From the NCBI GenBank assembly GCA_017545185.1, contig JAFWQJ010000003.1, positions 1 through 64,000 on the forward strand: a stretch of DNA of 64,000 nt, in the 5' to 3' direction. Position numbers and translations under genes: made by a program. Below are positions 1 through 8,081 of this stretch, in pieces. Position 1 is the stretch's first letter; every line of letters starts with the position of its first letter. The stretch comes from Oscillospiraceae bacterium. Lineage in GTDB: Bacteria > Bacillota > Clostridia > Oscillospirales > Ruminococcaceae. The notes below the pieces were generated by a model. That model was given only the letters and a program-made list of their open reading frames with translations. It was not told the DNA's origin and did no database searches.

Positions 1-165
1 CACCACGTCGCCGTCGGACGACACCGGCGAGACCACGGCGTATTCCCGGTCGCCCAGAAACACGAGGTCCAAAAACTCATAGTCTTCGGTGCAGCCGTCG
101 CTGTCGGTAATGGTGACAACGGCGTCTTCGTCCTCGTCGTGCAGCTGATTCAAAAGGTCGCTCAT
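1..165 (-). CDS. DUF1292 family protein, C-terminus cut by window edge
   Basis: The first 55 codons of a small acidic protein begin at an ATG that overlaps the stop of the upstream SecB-like gene (ATGA overlap), which points to translational coupling. The visible peptide has a run of Asp/Glu near residues 9-13 followed by a VTITDSDG-EDYEFLDL-F-GDREYAV pattern, as in the short DUF1292 (YrzB-like) proteins of Firmicutes. The function of that family is not established. The rest lies outside the window. Family call is from pattern recognition. Confidence 0.75.
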   Translation of the reverse strand, partial: MSDLLNQLHDEDEDAVVTITDSDGCTEDYEFLDLVFLGDREYAVVSPVSSDGDVV

Positions 166-575
166 TGGTCGTCCTCCTTCGGGCGGCGTTTGGGCAGGTC
201 GAAGCGGTAGATCTCCTGCGATTCGATGTCCACGTCCTGCACCATGATCGGCTGGATGCCGGCGTTGGCCGAAACCGTTGCCACAATCGCCTTGGCAAAC
301 GGGAACAGCTCCTTGAACGTGTCGACGTGGATGAATTCCTTTTCCACCTGCTTTTTGATTTGGAACAGCCCCACCACGGTGATCTTGACGCTCAGCACGT
401 CGGGCTGCTCCTTGTCGAACACCTCCACGGTCATCGTGCCCTCGCAAAGGTCGGGCTGCATATAGCGGACGTTGTGCGACACCTTGTTGGAAAGCTTGAG
501 CTGCACCTTGCCCTGAATCGTGTTGTGGAACACCAGCTCGCGCACCTTGTAGGCTTTCATCTGAACATTTGCCAT
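162..575 (-). CDS. SecB-like / DUF1149-type chaperone-fold protein
   Basis: A 137-residue protein with GGAGG 7 bases before its ATG. The alternating hydrophobic pattern and the C-terminal FKELFPFAKAIVATVSANAG segment resemble the helix of SecB, where LFPYAR is followed by a Gly/Pro-containing turn and a strand with a VDI/VNF ending. SecB-fold proteins hold unfolded clients. In Firmicutes the homologs are poorly characterised, so a true export role is not shown. It sits between a YdcF-like gene and a DUF1292 gene on one strand, 12 bases below the former and overlapping the latter by 4, so the three are probably cotranscribed. Confidence 0.6.
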   Translation of the reverse strand: MANVQMKAYKVRELVFHNTIQGKVQLKLSNKVSHNVRYMQPDLCEGTMTVEVFDKEQPDVLSVKITVVGLFQIKKQVEKEFIHVDTFKELFPFAKAIVATVSANAGIQPIMVQDVDIESQEIYRFDLPKRRPKEDDQ

Positions 576-587
576 AAGACGCCTCCG

Positions 588-1163
588 TTATTTCTTTTTC
601 AGATATTCGAACAGCAGCAGCGGAAACACCACCGCTTCGCGCAGATAGTTTCTGAGCTTTTCGTTTTCGGGCGACGGGGCGGCAACGGTTTCGGCCTTTA
701 CGCCGCACAGCCTGCCGATGAGCGAGGCGCGCAGCAGATGAAAATCGCTGGAAAGCACCGCGAGCCGCGGCGCAGACAGACCCGCCTCTTCCAGCAGCCG
801 CCTTGCGTTGGCAAAGTTCTCGAACGTGGTTTTCGACTGATCCTCCGGCAGAATGCGGCTGTCATCGACGCCGTTTTGCAGCAGAATCCCGCGGATGACC
901 TGAGCTTCGCTCTTTGTCTGGTCGTCGTGGACGATGCCGCCGCAGGGCACCGCGAGCACGGACGGGTGCTCGCGCAAAAACGCCGCCGCCCGCTCGGCGC
1001 GCATCCGAAGGGCAGGTTCCGCCGTTTCGCCGCGCACACGGGTGCCGAGGATCAAAAGCGCGTCGGGGACGCCGCTGCAGCTGCCGCGGCTCGCTTTCGC
1101 TTCCAGCGCGGCAAAGGCGGCCCACGGCAGGACCGCTGCGATCAGCCAGCCTCTTTTTTTCAT
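588..1163 (-). CDS. YdcF/SanA-like DUF218 protein, membrane-anchored
   Basis: The 191-residue protein starts MKKRGWLIAAVLPWAAFAAL, a likely uncleaved signal anchor. The body carries the DUF218 hallmarks: DALLILGTRVRGETAEPALRMR near the start of the domain, PCGGIVHDD, SEAQVIRGIL, the DQSKTTFENFANA segment and LAVLSSDFHLLRA. Members act at the envelope (SanA and ElyC in E. coli) and their chemistry is not settled. ATG 1163 is preferred over an in-frame GTG 9 bases upstream because AAAGGAG lies 8 bases before it. It is the first gene of the three-gene run ending at the window edge. Confidence 0.8.
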   Translation of the reverse strand: MKKRGWLIAAVLPWAAFAALEAKASRGSCSGVPDALLILGTRVRGETAEPALRMRAERAAAFLREHPSVLAVPCGGIVHDDQTKSEAQVIRGILLQNGVDDSRILPEDQSKTTFENFANARRLLEEAGLSAPRLAVLSSDFHLLRASLIGRLCGVKAETVAAPSPENEKLRNYLREAVVFPLLLFEYLKKK

Positions 1164-1269
1164 GCCGGACACTCCTTTTTACATTTTATTCAGTATACCA
1201 TAAATCAACCCTAAATGGAAGCAAAGAATGAATTTTCTTTGACATTTGTCTTTCGGCGCAAAAAAAGAG

Positions 1270-1297
1270 TGGACTTTTTGGTTTTTCGTGGTATAAT
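1270..1297 (+). promoter_or_regulatory. Extended -10 promoter for the radical SAM gene
   Basis: TGGACT, 16 bases, then TATAAT with TG one base upstream (TGGTATAAT). A TTGACA at 1239-1244 is too far upstream to serve this -10. Because the -10 touches the ATG at 1301, that ATG cannot be the start, and the ATG at 1331 is. Confidence 0.75.
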
Positions 1298-1330
1298 AAT
1301 ATGGATTATTCGAACGAAGCGAGGTGTGAC

Positions 1331-2758
1331 ATGAAACTCAGAGAATCGCTCGAACGCAAAGCGGCCGGGTTTACGCTGGACCGGCTGCTGAAATATATCA
1401 ATAAGGACCCGCAGAAAAACATCCTGCGGCTTCTGGACCGCACGGAGTTTTTGCTCGGCGGTATCTTTCCCGCGCAGAATCTCGCCGCCATGAAGCGCGT
1501 GATCCGCGAAGGCAAGGGCGTCTATTACCAATACGCGATGAACCTGCTGCGGGACACCGACCACGACTATCTCAAAAAGTTTCTGCTGGCCGCCGGCGTC
1601 GGCGCCGGCATCCACGGCACCAAAAAGGTGCGCCGCAACCGCGAGGTCTATCACTGCAACATTCCGTTTTTGATTCTGATGGATCCCACCAGCGCGTGCA
1701 ACTGCCGCTGCAAGGGCTGCTGGGCCGCCGAATACGGCCACAAGAACCACCTTTCGCTCGACGAAATGCGTTCGGTCGTGTCGCAGGGCAAGGCGCTGGG
1801 CACCCACGTCTATATGCTCACGGGCGGCGAACCGCTACTGCGCAAGAAGGACCTGATCACGCTTTGCGAAGAGAACCCCGACTGCGCCTTCCTCGCCTAT
1901 ACCAACGCCACGCTGATTGACGAGGCGTTCTGCGACGAGCTGCTGCGCGTGGGCAACATGACGCTGGCGCTTTCCATTGAGGGCAGCCAGAAGACCACCG
2001 ACGCGCGCCGCGGCGAGGGCATGTATGACGCGGCGGTCCGCGCGATGGAGCTGCTCAAGCGCAAGGGCGTGCTCTTCGGCATGTCGGTGTGCTATACGCG
2101 CGAAAACGTGGAGATGGTCACCAGCGACGCGTTCATGGACAAGATGGTGGACCTCGGCGTCAAGTTCGGCTTCTATTTCAACTATATGCCGGTCGGCTCC
2201 AACGCTTTGCCCGAGCTGATCCCCACGCCGGCGCAGCGGGCGTTCATGTATCAATGGCTGCGCAAAACGCGAAACGGCGAAACCGGAAAGCCGCTGTTCG
2301 TCATGGATTTCCAGGACGACGGCGAATACGTGGGCGGCTGCATCGCCGGCGGACGCAACTATTTCCACATCAACGCCGCGGGCGACATGGAACCCTGCGT
2401 GTTCATTCACTTCTCCGATTCCAACATCCGCGAAAAGACGCTGCTGGAAGGCCTGCAAAGCCCGCTGTTCATGGCGTACCACCGCAATCAGCCGTTCAAC
2501 GACAACCATCTGCGCCCCTGCCCGATGCTCGAGAATCCGCAGTGCCTGCGCGCGATCATTGCCGAAACCGGCGCGAAATCGACCAACCTGGAGGGCGAGG
2601 AAACTGCCGACGCGCTTTGCGCGAAGTGCGACAGGTTTGCCGCGGAATGGGCGCCGGTTGCCGAAGAACTCTGGAAAAATAATCCGCATCCGAATCCGAA
2701 AACGCAGTTCTACCGCGACACGGAAGAGGGCAAACAGGCGATGGCAAAAACAGAATAG
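1331..2758 (+). CDS. Radical SAM protein with C-terminal Cys cluster (SPASM-like)
   Basis: 475 residues. The CX3CX2C [4Fe-4S] motif appears as CNCRCKGC about 120 residues in, followed by LTGGEPLL, the typical SAM-binding strand. Further on come FYFNYMPVG, a GGCIAGGRNYFHINAAGDMEPC segment and a Cys-rich tail (CPMLENPQCL, CAKCDRF) that could hold auxiliary clusters as in SPASM proteins. A ~100-residue helical N-terminus precedes the barrel. GAGGTG stands just before ATG 1331. The substrate is unknown: no small peptide gene adjoins it, so a RiPP role is not supported by context. Confidence 0.8.
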   Translation: MKLRESLERKAAGFTLDRLLKYINKDPQKNILRLLDRTEFLLGGIFPAQNLAAMKRVIREGKGVYYQYAMNLLRDTDHDYLKKFLLAAGVGAGIHGTKKVRRNREVYHCNIPFLILMDPTSACNCRCKGCWAAEYGHKNHLSLDEMRSVVSQGKALGTHVYMLTGGEPLLRKKDLITLCEENPDCAFLAYTNATLIDEAFCDELLRVGNMTLALSIEGSQKTTDARRGEGMYDAAVRAMELLKRKGVLFGMSVCYTRENVEMVTSDAFMDKMVDLGVKFGFYFNYMPVGSNALPELIPTPAQRAFMYQWLRKTRNGETGKPLFVMDFQDDGEYVGGCIAGGRNYFHINAAGDMEPCVFIHFSDSNIREKTLLEGLQSPLFMAYHRNQPFNDNHLRPCPMLENPQCLRAIIAETGAKSTNLEGEETADALCAKCDRFAAEWAPVAEELWKNNPHPNPKTQFYRDTEEGKQAMAKTE

Positions 2759-2765
2759 ACAAACG

Positions 2766-2797
2766 CACAGCCGTCCGGGCAGCACCGGGCGGCTGTG
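2766..2797 (+). terminator. Terminator of the radical SAM gene
   Basis: Hairpin CACAGCCG-CCGG / CCGG-CGGCTGTG with one mismatch, starting 8 bases after the stop codon. The following T tract is weak. Confidence 0.7.
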
Positions 2798-2817
2798 TTC
2801 CGTTTGCAGGGTGCAGT

Positions 2818-2849
2818 GATAAAAACTGCCGCACCGGTTGGCGCGACAG
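2818..2849 (-). terminator. Terminator of trxB
   Basis: Read on the minus strand, an 11-bp stem (ACTGTCGCGCC with two wobble pairs) closes a 4-base loop and is followed by TTTTT, 17 bases past the trxB stop. Confidence 0.75.
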
Positions 2850-2865
2850 TTTCGGTTGTGCAAAA

Positions 2866-3768
2866 TTATTGATCCAGCCAGCGGCAGGCGGCAACGGCAG
2901 CCACCGCGCCGTCGCTGATCGCCGTGGCGATCTGGCGCACCTGCTTGGTGCGGCAATCCCCTGCCACGAAAACGCCCTTGCCCATGGCGCAGCTCTCGTC
3001 GCTGACGATGTAGCCCCATTCGTTCAGCGGCACAACGGCTTTGAACGGCTCGTTCTCGGGCACCTGGCCGATGGCGACGAAAATGCCGTCTACCGTCAGC
3101 TCCCGCGTTTCGCCGGTCTCCGTGTTGCGGATCGTGATGCCGGTCAGCTCGTCGCCGCCGTTCAGCGCATCGACCACACACGACGTGATGAAGTCCACGT
3201 TGTCCTTCTGCTTCAGCTGATCCAGCAGCTTTTGCTCGCCGGTGAAGAACGCGAGGTTCTGCACCAGCGTCACCTTTTTGCAAAGGTCGGAAAGCATGAC
3301 CGCCTCCTGCAGCGCCGTGTTGCCGCCGCCGATCACGGCCACCGTTTTGCCGCGGTAGAACGCGCCGTCGCAGACCGCGCAGTAGCTGACGCCCGCGCCC
3401 ACGAAGTCGTTTTCCCGCGCCACGCCGAGCTGCCGGTGCTTGGAGCCGGTGGCAAGAATCACCGTTCTGCCGTCAAAGCTGCCGTTTTCGCAGATCACGC
3501 GCTTGAAATCGCCGTGATCTTCAATCGCCTTTGCTTCGTCCAGCTCGATCTCCGCTTCCAAATGCAGCGCCTGCTCAATCAGCTTTTCGGCGAACTCGTT
3601 GCCGCTCATCTGAATAAATCCGGGATAGTTTTCCACCTTCGGCGAATGGGTGATCTGACCGCCGAAGGTCTCTTTTTCCAGCACGAGCACGGTTTTTTCC
3701 GCGCGGCGGGCATAGATTGCGGCGGTCAGGCCGGCAGGCCCCGCGCCGATAACGATGACGTCATACAT
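2866..3768 (-). CDS. trxB: Thioredoxin reductase
   Basis: 300 residues, usual length for low-Mr TrxB. The FAD site is IGAGPAGLTAAIYARRAEK near the N-terminus, the redox pair is CAVCDG (CxxC) about residue 135, the NADPH site is VIGGGNTALQEAV, and the C-terminal FAD motif is KGVFVAGDCR. It reduces thioredoxin- or glutaredoxin-like partners with NADPH in the cytosol. ATG 3768 is chosen because AGGAG lies 7 bases upstream and homologs begin MYDVIVIG; an upstream extension has no such signal. It is 96 bases downstream of nrdD, which carries its own C-terminal redoxin domain, but a perfect hairpin separates the two. Confidence 0.95.
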   Translation of the reverse strand: MYDVIVIGAGPAGLTAAIYARRAEKTVLVLEKETFGGQITHSPKVENYPGFIQMSGNEFAEKLIEQALHLEAEIELDEAKAIEDHGDFKRVICENGSFDGRTVILATGSKHRQLGVARENDFVGAGVSYCAVCDGAFYRGKTVAVIGGGNTALQEAVMLSDLCKKVTLVQNLAFFTGEQKLLDQLKQKDNVDFITSCVVDALNGGDELTGITIRNTETGETRELTVDGIFVAIGQVPENEPFKAVVPLNEWGYIVSDESCAMGKGVFVAGDCRTKQVRQIATAISDGAVAAVAACRWLDQ

Positions 3769-3808
3769 GGGGAAACTCCTTTCTGTTCCGCGGGTGCGGA
3801 GCAAAACC

Positions 3809-3836
3809 AATTCGGAATTCGGAATTCAGAATTGAA
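3809..3836. repeat. Four imperfect AATTCGG heptamers
   Basis: AATTCGG, AATTCGG, AATTCAG, AATTGAA stand head to tail between trxB and the nrdD terminator. No function is evident. Confidence 0.8.
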
Positions 3837-3859
3837 AACGGGCGGTTTCCCGCCCGTTT
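3836..3859 (-). terminator. Terminator after nrdD
   Basis: A perfect 10-bp stem (AAACGGGCGG / CCGCCCGTTT) with a 4-base loop starts 5 bases past the nrdD stop; the minus strand continues into TTTTC. Read-through would be needed for joint expression with trxB. Confidence 0.85.
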
Positions 3860-3864
3860 GCTGC

Positions 3865-6237
3865 TTACGCGATCGTGTCGATGTATTTGCGGATGTTCGA
3901 CACGTTGGTGATCTTTTCGATCCGGCCTTCCTTGCAGACGATCAGGGTCGGCGCCATCTTGACGCCATGCTCCTTGGCAAACGCCTCATTCTCTTCGGCA
4001 TAGACCTTTTCGAACGGCAGGCCCGCCTTGTTGAGGAAGCTTTCGGCCATCTTGCAGTTCGGGCAGGTCTTGGTGGCGAACAGATAGATGCCGTCCGCTT
4101 CCGCCTTCTCCGGCGCTGCGGCAGCCGGCGCCGTTTCGTCGTGCTTGACCTTATGCGGCGCGGTGGAGGTTTCCAGATTATAGAGCTTTCTGCGCTTGAA
4201 CTCTTCGGCCTTGCCGTCGTTCCAGTTCTGCACCGGACGGTAGTAGCCGGTGATGCGGCTGTAGACCTCGGTGGTTTCGCCGCAGATCGGGCAGGTGTAC
4301 TGCTCGCCCGTCAGATAGCCGTGGTTCTTGCAGACCGAATAGGTCGGCGACAGCGTGTAATAGGGCAGCTTGTAGTTGTCGGCGATCTTGCGCACCAGCG
4401 AAGCGGCGGCTTTCCAGTCGGGCAGCTTTTCGCCCAGGAAGGCGTGGAAGACCGTGCCGGAGGTATAGAGCGTCTGCAGCTCGTCCTGAATGTCGAGCGC
4501 CGCGAAGATGTCTTCGGTGAAGCTGACCGGCAGGTGGGAAGAGTTGGTATAGAACGGGGCGCGGCCGGGCTGCGAAGCGGTGATGATGTCGGGATAGCGG
4601 GCCACGTCGTGCTTGGCAAAGCGGTAGGTCGTGGATTCCGCCGGGGTCGCTTCGAGGTTATAGAGGTCGCCGTACTGCTCCTGATAGTCGCTCAGGCGCT
4701 CGCGCATGTGGTTGAGTACGTCCTTGGTGAACGCCTGCACGCGCTCGTCGGTGAGGTCGGCGCGCAGCCAGTTGGCGTTGAGGCCCACTTCGTTCATGCC
4801 GATCAGGCCGATGGTGGAGAAGTGGTTCTCAAACGTGCCGAGGTAGCGCTTGGTGTAGGGATAAAGGCCCTCGTCGAGCAGCTTGGTCACGATGGTGCGC
4901 TTCACCTTCAGCGAGCGGGCGGCGATGTCCATCATGTGGTTCAGGCGGTCATAGAAGTCCTTTTCGTCCTTGGCAAGATAGGCGATACGCGGCATGTTGA
5001 TCGTGACCACGCCGATGGAGCCGGTGCTCTCGCCGCTGCCGAAGAAGCCGCCCGTCTTTTTGCGCAGCTCGCGAAGATCCAGACGCAGCCGGCAGCACAT
5101 CGAACGGATGTCGGAGGGCTCCATGTCGGAGTTGACGTAGTTCGAGAAATAGGGCGTGCCGTATTTGGAGGTCATCTCAAACAGCAGCTTGTTGTTCTCG
5201 GTTTCGGACCAGTCGAAGTCGCGGGTGATGGAATAGGTCGGAATCGGATACTGGAAGCCGCGGCCGTTGGCGTCGCCCTCGATCATGATCTCGATGAACG
5301 CCTTGTTGACCATGTCCATCTCTTTTTTGCAGTCCTTATATTTGAACGGCATTTCCTTGCCGCCGACGATGCAGTTCAGCTCTGCGAGGTCATTCGGGAC
5401 CGTCCAGTCCAGCGTGATGTTGGAGAACGGTGCCTGCGTGCCCCAGCGGGACGGCGTATTGACACCGAACACAAAGGACTCGATGCACTTCTTGACCTGA
5501 TCGTAGGGCAGATTGTCCGCCTTGACGAACGGTGCAAGGTAGGTATCAAACGAAGAAAACGCCTGTGCGCCTGCCCACTCGTTCTGCATGATGCCGAGGA
5601 AGTTCACCATCTGGTTGCAGAGCGTGGCAAGATGCTTTGCCGGAGCCGAGGTGATCTTGCCCTCAACGCCGCCGAGACCCTCCTGAATGAGCTGCTTCAG
5701 TGACCAGCCTGCGCAGTAGCCGGTCAGCATGGAGAGGTCGTGGATATGCATATCGCCGGAGCGGTGCGCCGCCGCGATCTCCTCGTCATAGATCTCGGAG
5801 AGCCAGTAGTTCGCGGTGATCGCGCCGGAGTTGTTGAGGATCAGGCCGCCGACGGAATAGGTCACCGTGGAATTTTCCTTGACGCGCCAGTCCATGACCT
5901 TGACATAGCTGTCAACGGTATCTTTATAATCGAGGATCGTGGACTTCATGTTGCGGAGCTTCTCACGCTGCTTGCGGTAGAGGATATAAGCCTTTGCCAC
6001 ATCGCTGTAGCCTGCTTCGCCGAGCACATGCTCCACGCTGTCCTGGATATCCTCAACGGCGATCATGTCATCCTTGATCTTGCTTTCAAAATCTGCGGTC
6101 ACGCGGAGGGCAAGGAAGTCGATCACAGACGGGTGATACTGCTTGTTCTGCGCCTCAAAGGCCTTGCGGATCGCTTCCGCGATCTTGGTGATCTCAAAAT
6201 CGACCACTTTGCCGTCGCGCTTGGTAACCTGGTACAT
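3865..6237 (-). CDS. nrdD: Anaerobic class III ribonucleotide reductase with C-terminal redoxin domain
   Basis: 790 residues. The N-terminal ATP-cone (VTKRDGKVVDFEITKIAEAI) is followed by the large ten-stranded barrel. The C-terminal zinc site (CKNHG with CPIC) and glycyl-radical loop (RITGYYRPVQNW, Gly near residue 661) are intact. An extra ~75-residue domain after a short Ala/Pro/Glu linker carries KTCPNC and a cis-Pro-like MAPTLIV, a glutaredoxin/thioredoxin fold. It makes dNTPs anaerobically after activation by NrdG. Class III enzymes of the NrdD2 group are known to use redoxins instead of formate; the fused redoxin suggests the same here. Start: GGGAGG 8 bases before ATG 6237. Codon choice changes within the gene near 5.2-5.4 kb (see findings), so the two halves may have different origins. 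Confidence 0.95.
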   Translation of the reverse strand: MYQVTKRDGKVVDFEITKIAEAIRKAFEAQNKQYHPSVIDFLALRVTADFESKIKDDMIAVEDIQDSVEHVLGEAGYSDVAKAYILYRKQREKLRNMKSTILDYKDTVDSYVKVMDWRVKENSTVTYSVGGLILNNSGAITANYWLSEIYDEEIAAAHRSGDMHIHDLSMLTGYCAGWSLKQLIQEGLGGVEGKITSAPAKHLATLCNQMVNFLGIMQNEWAGAQAFSSFDTYLAPFVKADNLPYDQVKKCIESFVFGVNTPSRWGTQAPFSNITLDWTVPNDLAELNCIVGGKEMPFKYKDCKKEMDMVNKAFIEIMIEGDANGRGFQYPIPTYSITRDFDWSETENNKLLFEMTSKYGTPYFSNYVNSDMEPSDIRSMCCRLRLDLRELRKKTGGFFGSGESTGSIGVVTINMPRIAYLAKDEKDFYDRLNHMMDIAARSLKVKRTIVTKLLDEGLYPYTKRYLGTFENHFSTIGLIGMNEVGLNANWLRADLTDERVQAFTKDVLNHMRERLSDYQEQYGDLYNLEATPAESTTYRFAKHDVARYPDIITASQPGRAPFYTNSSHLPVSFTEDIFAALDIQDELQTLYTSGTVFHAFLGEKLPDWKAAASLVRKIADNYKLPYYTLSPTYSVCKNHGYLTGEQYTCPICGETTEVYSRITGYYRPVQNWNDGKAEEFKRRKLYNLETSTAPHKVKHDETAPAAAAPEKAEADGIYLFATKTCPNCKMAESFLNKAGLPFEKVYAEENEAFAKEHGVKMAPTLIVCKEGRIEKITNVSNIRKYIDTIA

Positions 6238-6277
6238 GAGAAAAACCTCCCGATAATAAATATAGTGCTCCGAGCTT

Positions 6278-6976
6278 TCAGACGCCGCGCAACTCGGCGT
6301 TCGGTACGTACTTACGGACAATTTCAAGAAAATGCCGCATCTCGGAGGGCGTGAACCCCGTCGTGCTGTTGTCGATCAGCTGACCGGAGTTCCGGAAATT
6401 TTGCAGATAGTATGCGTCGGCGCCGCGGATCCATTCACCGATCTTCTCAAAATCCTCAGCCGTGTGATACTGCTTCACGACTGTGGTGCGGAACTCATAG
6501 GATATCTTTGTCTGCTGCATCAGATACCGGACACTCCGGTGCACCGCGTCAATGCTGATCCGCTCAGTGCCGGCGGTAACAGCATATTTCTCGGGGCTGT
6601 TCTTGATGTCCATTGCGACCGTATCAATGAGTCCGCTCTCGGTGATCTCGCGGAGCCTGTCGGGATTCGTGCCGTTCGTGTCGAGCTTCACGGCAAATCC
6701 CATATCCCGTATCGGCTTCAGAAACTCGAAAAGATCAGGCTGGAGCAGCGGTTCGCCGCCGGTCACGCATACGCCGTCGAGCAAACCGGTCCGCTTTTTC
6801 AGAAACGCATACAGCTCGTCCGCTGTGATCGCCTCCGCCAGCGGCTCCGTGACCAGCCCTGCATTGTGGCAGAACGGGCAGCGGAGATTACAGCCCCAAG
6901 TGAAAACCGTACAGGCGGTTTTGCCGGGATAATCCAGCAGAGTTAATTTTTGCAAACCGGCGATTTTCACGTACAT
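6278..6976 (-). CDS. nrdG: Anaerobic ribonucleotide reductase activating protein
   Basis: 232 residues. The radical SAM motif CNLRCPFC (CX3CX2C) follows LTLLDYPGKTACTVFTWG, the signature of the NrdG-like activase, and VTGGEPLL comes next. It generates the glycyl radical on NrdD, whose gene lies 40 bases downstream. Homologs begin MKIAGLQ, so a GTG at 6970 (giving VKIAGLQ, with GGGG 7 bases upstream) is as likely as ATG 6976, which lacks a spaced ribosome site. Two NrdR-like boxes precede the gene. Confidence 0.9.
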   Translation of the reverse strand: MYVKIAGLQKLTLLDYPGKTACTVFTWGCNLRCPFCHNAGLVTEPLAEAITADELYAFLKKRTGLLDGVCVTGGEPLLQPDLFEFLKPIRDMGFAVKLDTNGTNPDRLREITESGLIDTVAMDIKNSPEKYAVTAGTERISIDAVHRSVRYLMQQTKISYEFRTTVVKQYHTAEDFEKIGEWIRGADAYYLQNFRNSGQLIDNSTTGFTPSEMRHFLEIVRKYVPNAELRGV

Positions 6977-7057
6977 ACCCCATTTTCGATGTTTGTTAAA
7001 ATTCTTGCAATACAGGTTTTCCGCATTTTGCTGCAAAAGCAATGAGATTGGAACAAA

Positions 7058-7105
7058 ACACAAGATATAGTGCCTGCACGTTCACAGAATCACAATACCT
7101 CGTGT
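7058..7105 (-). promoter_or_regulatory. Tandem NrdR boxes upstream of nrdG-nrdD
   Basis: Two 16-bp near-palindromes at 7058-7073 (ACACAAGATATAGTGC) and 7090-7105 (TCACAATACCTCGTGT) match the known NrdR pattern ACACWATATATWGTGT. Their starts are 32 bp apart, the three-turn spacing typical of NrdR pairs. They lie just downstream of the minus-strand -10. Confidence 0.8.
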
Positions 7106-7113
7106 CTGTTTCT

Positions 7114-7142
7114 ATTTTATCAGATTTCTTTTCATTTGTCAA
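7114..7142 (-). promoter_or_regulatory. nrdG-nrdD promoter
   Basis: Minus-strand TTGACA, 17 bases, TAAAAT. Transcription would start inside the NrdR boxes, so bound NrdR would block it. Confidence 0.8.
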
Positions 7143-7482
7143 GAACGAATTATATATTTTTCTGTTTTACTTAATTTGCCTGTCAGCGGCTTCCGGGATA
7201 TTGCGGAGCAGGCAGAAAAGTGCCCGATAATTGCGCTTTCAACACTGCGCGGAAACGGACGTATCTGCGGAAAAACCGGCAACAATCCACTTTTGCACGC
7301 AAAATGCTCTTATCCATATTATACGATATTCTCCCGATCGGTGCAGACACTCCGTTCATATTCCACAAGGTTTTCCGGCGCAGCAGCCGCAATCCGCGGC
7401 AAGGACAGCATCTGTATTCAAAAAGCAAGCAGGTATATGCTTTTTCATTGTGGAAAAAGCCCGGGAGTCTGAAAATCGGGGC
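7143..7482. other. Intergenic stretch, nothing recognised
   Basis: About 340 bases between the divergent nrdG and pheB promoters. Short reading frames here lack ribosome sites and resemble nothing known. No T-box specifier or other riboswitch pattern was seen. Confidence 0.5.
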
Positions 7483-7511
7483 TTGACATTGCCGCCGGAA
7501 TATGGTATAAT
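7483..7511 (+). promoter_or_regulatory. Promoter of pheB-hom
   Basis: Consensus TTGACA, 17 bases, TATAAT with TG one base upstream. A leader of about 58 bases containing a small CCGCC/GGCGG hairpin follows. Confidence 0.9.
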
Positions 7512-7575
7512 GAACATGTTGGAAAAACAACTGTCCGCCACCGGCGGAAGATATGGAAGGAGGCACTGCCGCTTC

Positions 7576-8019
7576 ATGTCAGACCATACGAAAAACTGGG
7601 TCGTTGTCGATGCCGCGGTTCTGCCGGAGGTCATCCTCAAAACACTGACCGTCAAGCGGATGCTTGCGAACCGGGAGGAGAAAAGCTCCTCTGCGGCCTG
7701 CCGCGCCGTCGGGATCTCCCGCAGCGCATTCTATAAGTACCGCGATTCTGTTTTTGTTTACGAGGAACAGATGCGCGAGCATATTTTCACGGTCTATCTT
7801 CTGCTGCATGACGAGGCCGGCGTGCTCTCAGGCGTGCTGCACGAGCTGACGGACGCCAATGCCAATGTCCTGACGCTCAATCAGAGCATCCCGGTGGACG
7901 GTGCCGCGACCGTGACCGTCACATTCCGGCTGGAGGATTCGGCACAGGTCTCTGCGCTGGTCAGCCGGCTCGCGGAGCGCAAGGGCGTTGTTGAGGTTCG
8001 TCTGCTCTCCGGTTCGTGA
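7576..8019 (+). CDS. pheB: PheB-type ACT domain protein
   Basis: 147 residues, the usual PheB/UPF0735 length. The N-terminal part (VVDAAVLPEVILKTLTVKRML, then AVGISRSAFYKYRDSVF) is the family signature and resembles a small DNA-binding helical domain. The C-terminal ACT domain (LHDEAGVLSGVLHELTDANANVLTLNQSIP) would bind an amino acid. These proteins often sit directly before homoserine dehydrogenase in Clostridia, as here, and are thought to sense or regulate amino-acid synthesis. ATG 7576 fits homologs; the GGAGG is rather far (12 bases) upstream. Confidence 0.9.
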   Translation: MSDHTKNWVVVDAAVLPEVILKTLTVKRMLANREEKSSSAACRAVGISRSAFYKYRDSVFVYEEQMREHIFTVYLLLHDEAGVLSGVLHELTDANANVLTLNQSIPVDGAATVTVTFRLEDSAQVSALVSRLAERKGVVEVRLLSGS

Positions 8020-8081
8020 GCGGATGTCACATATTGTTATAGAAATGAGGTAAGAAGCTCCGGTCACGGAGCGAAAAGCGT

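Noticed and set aside
1331-2758. Radical SAM protein as a RiPP maturase
   Set aside because: No precursor-like small ORF, transporter or protease lies beside it.
3809-3836. AATTCGG repeats as an attachment site or CRISPR remnant
   Set aside because: Four degenerate 7-mers with no integrase, spacer structure or second copy seen.
2869-5703. A 944-codon plus-strand open frame opposite trxB and nrdD
   Set aside because: It is the antisense shadow of two well-recognised genes in high-GC3 DNA; its translation is low-complexity His/Arg/Val-rich and matches nothing.
7143-7575. Possible T-box leader before pheB-hom
   Set aside because: The promoter at 7483-7511 leaves only a ~58-base leader, too short, and no T-box sequence is present.
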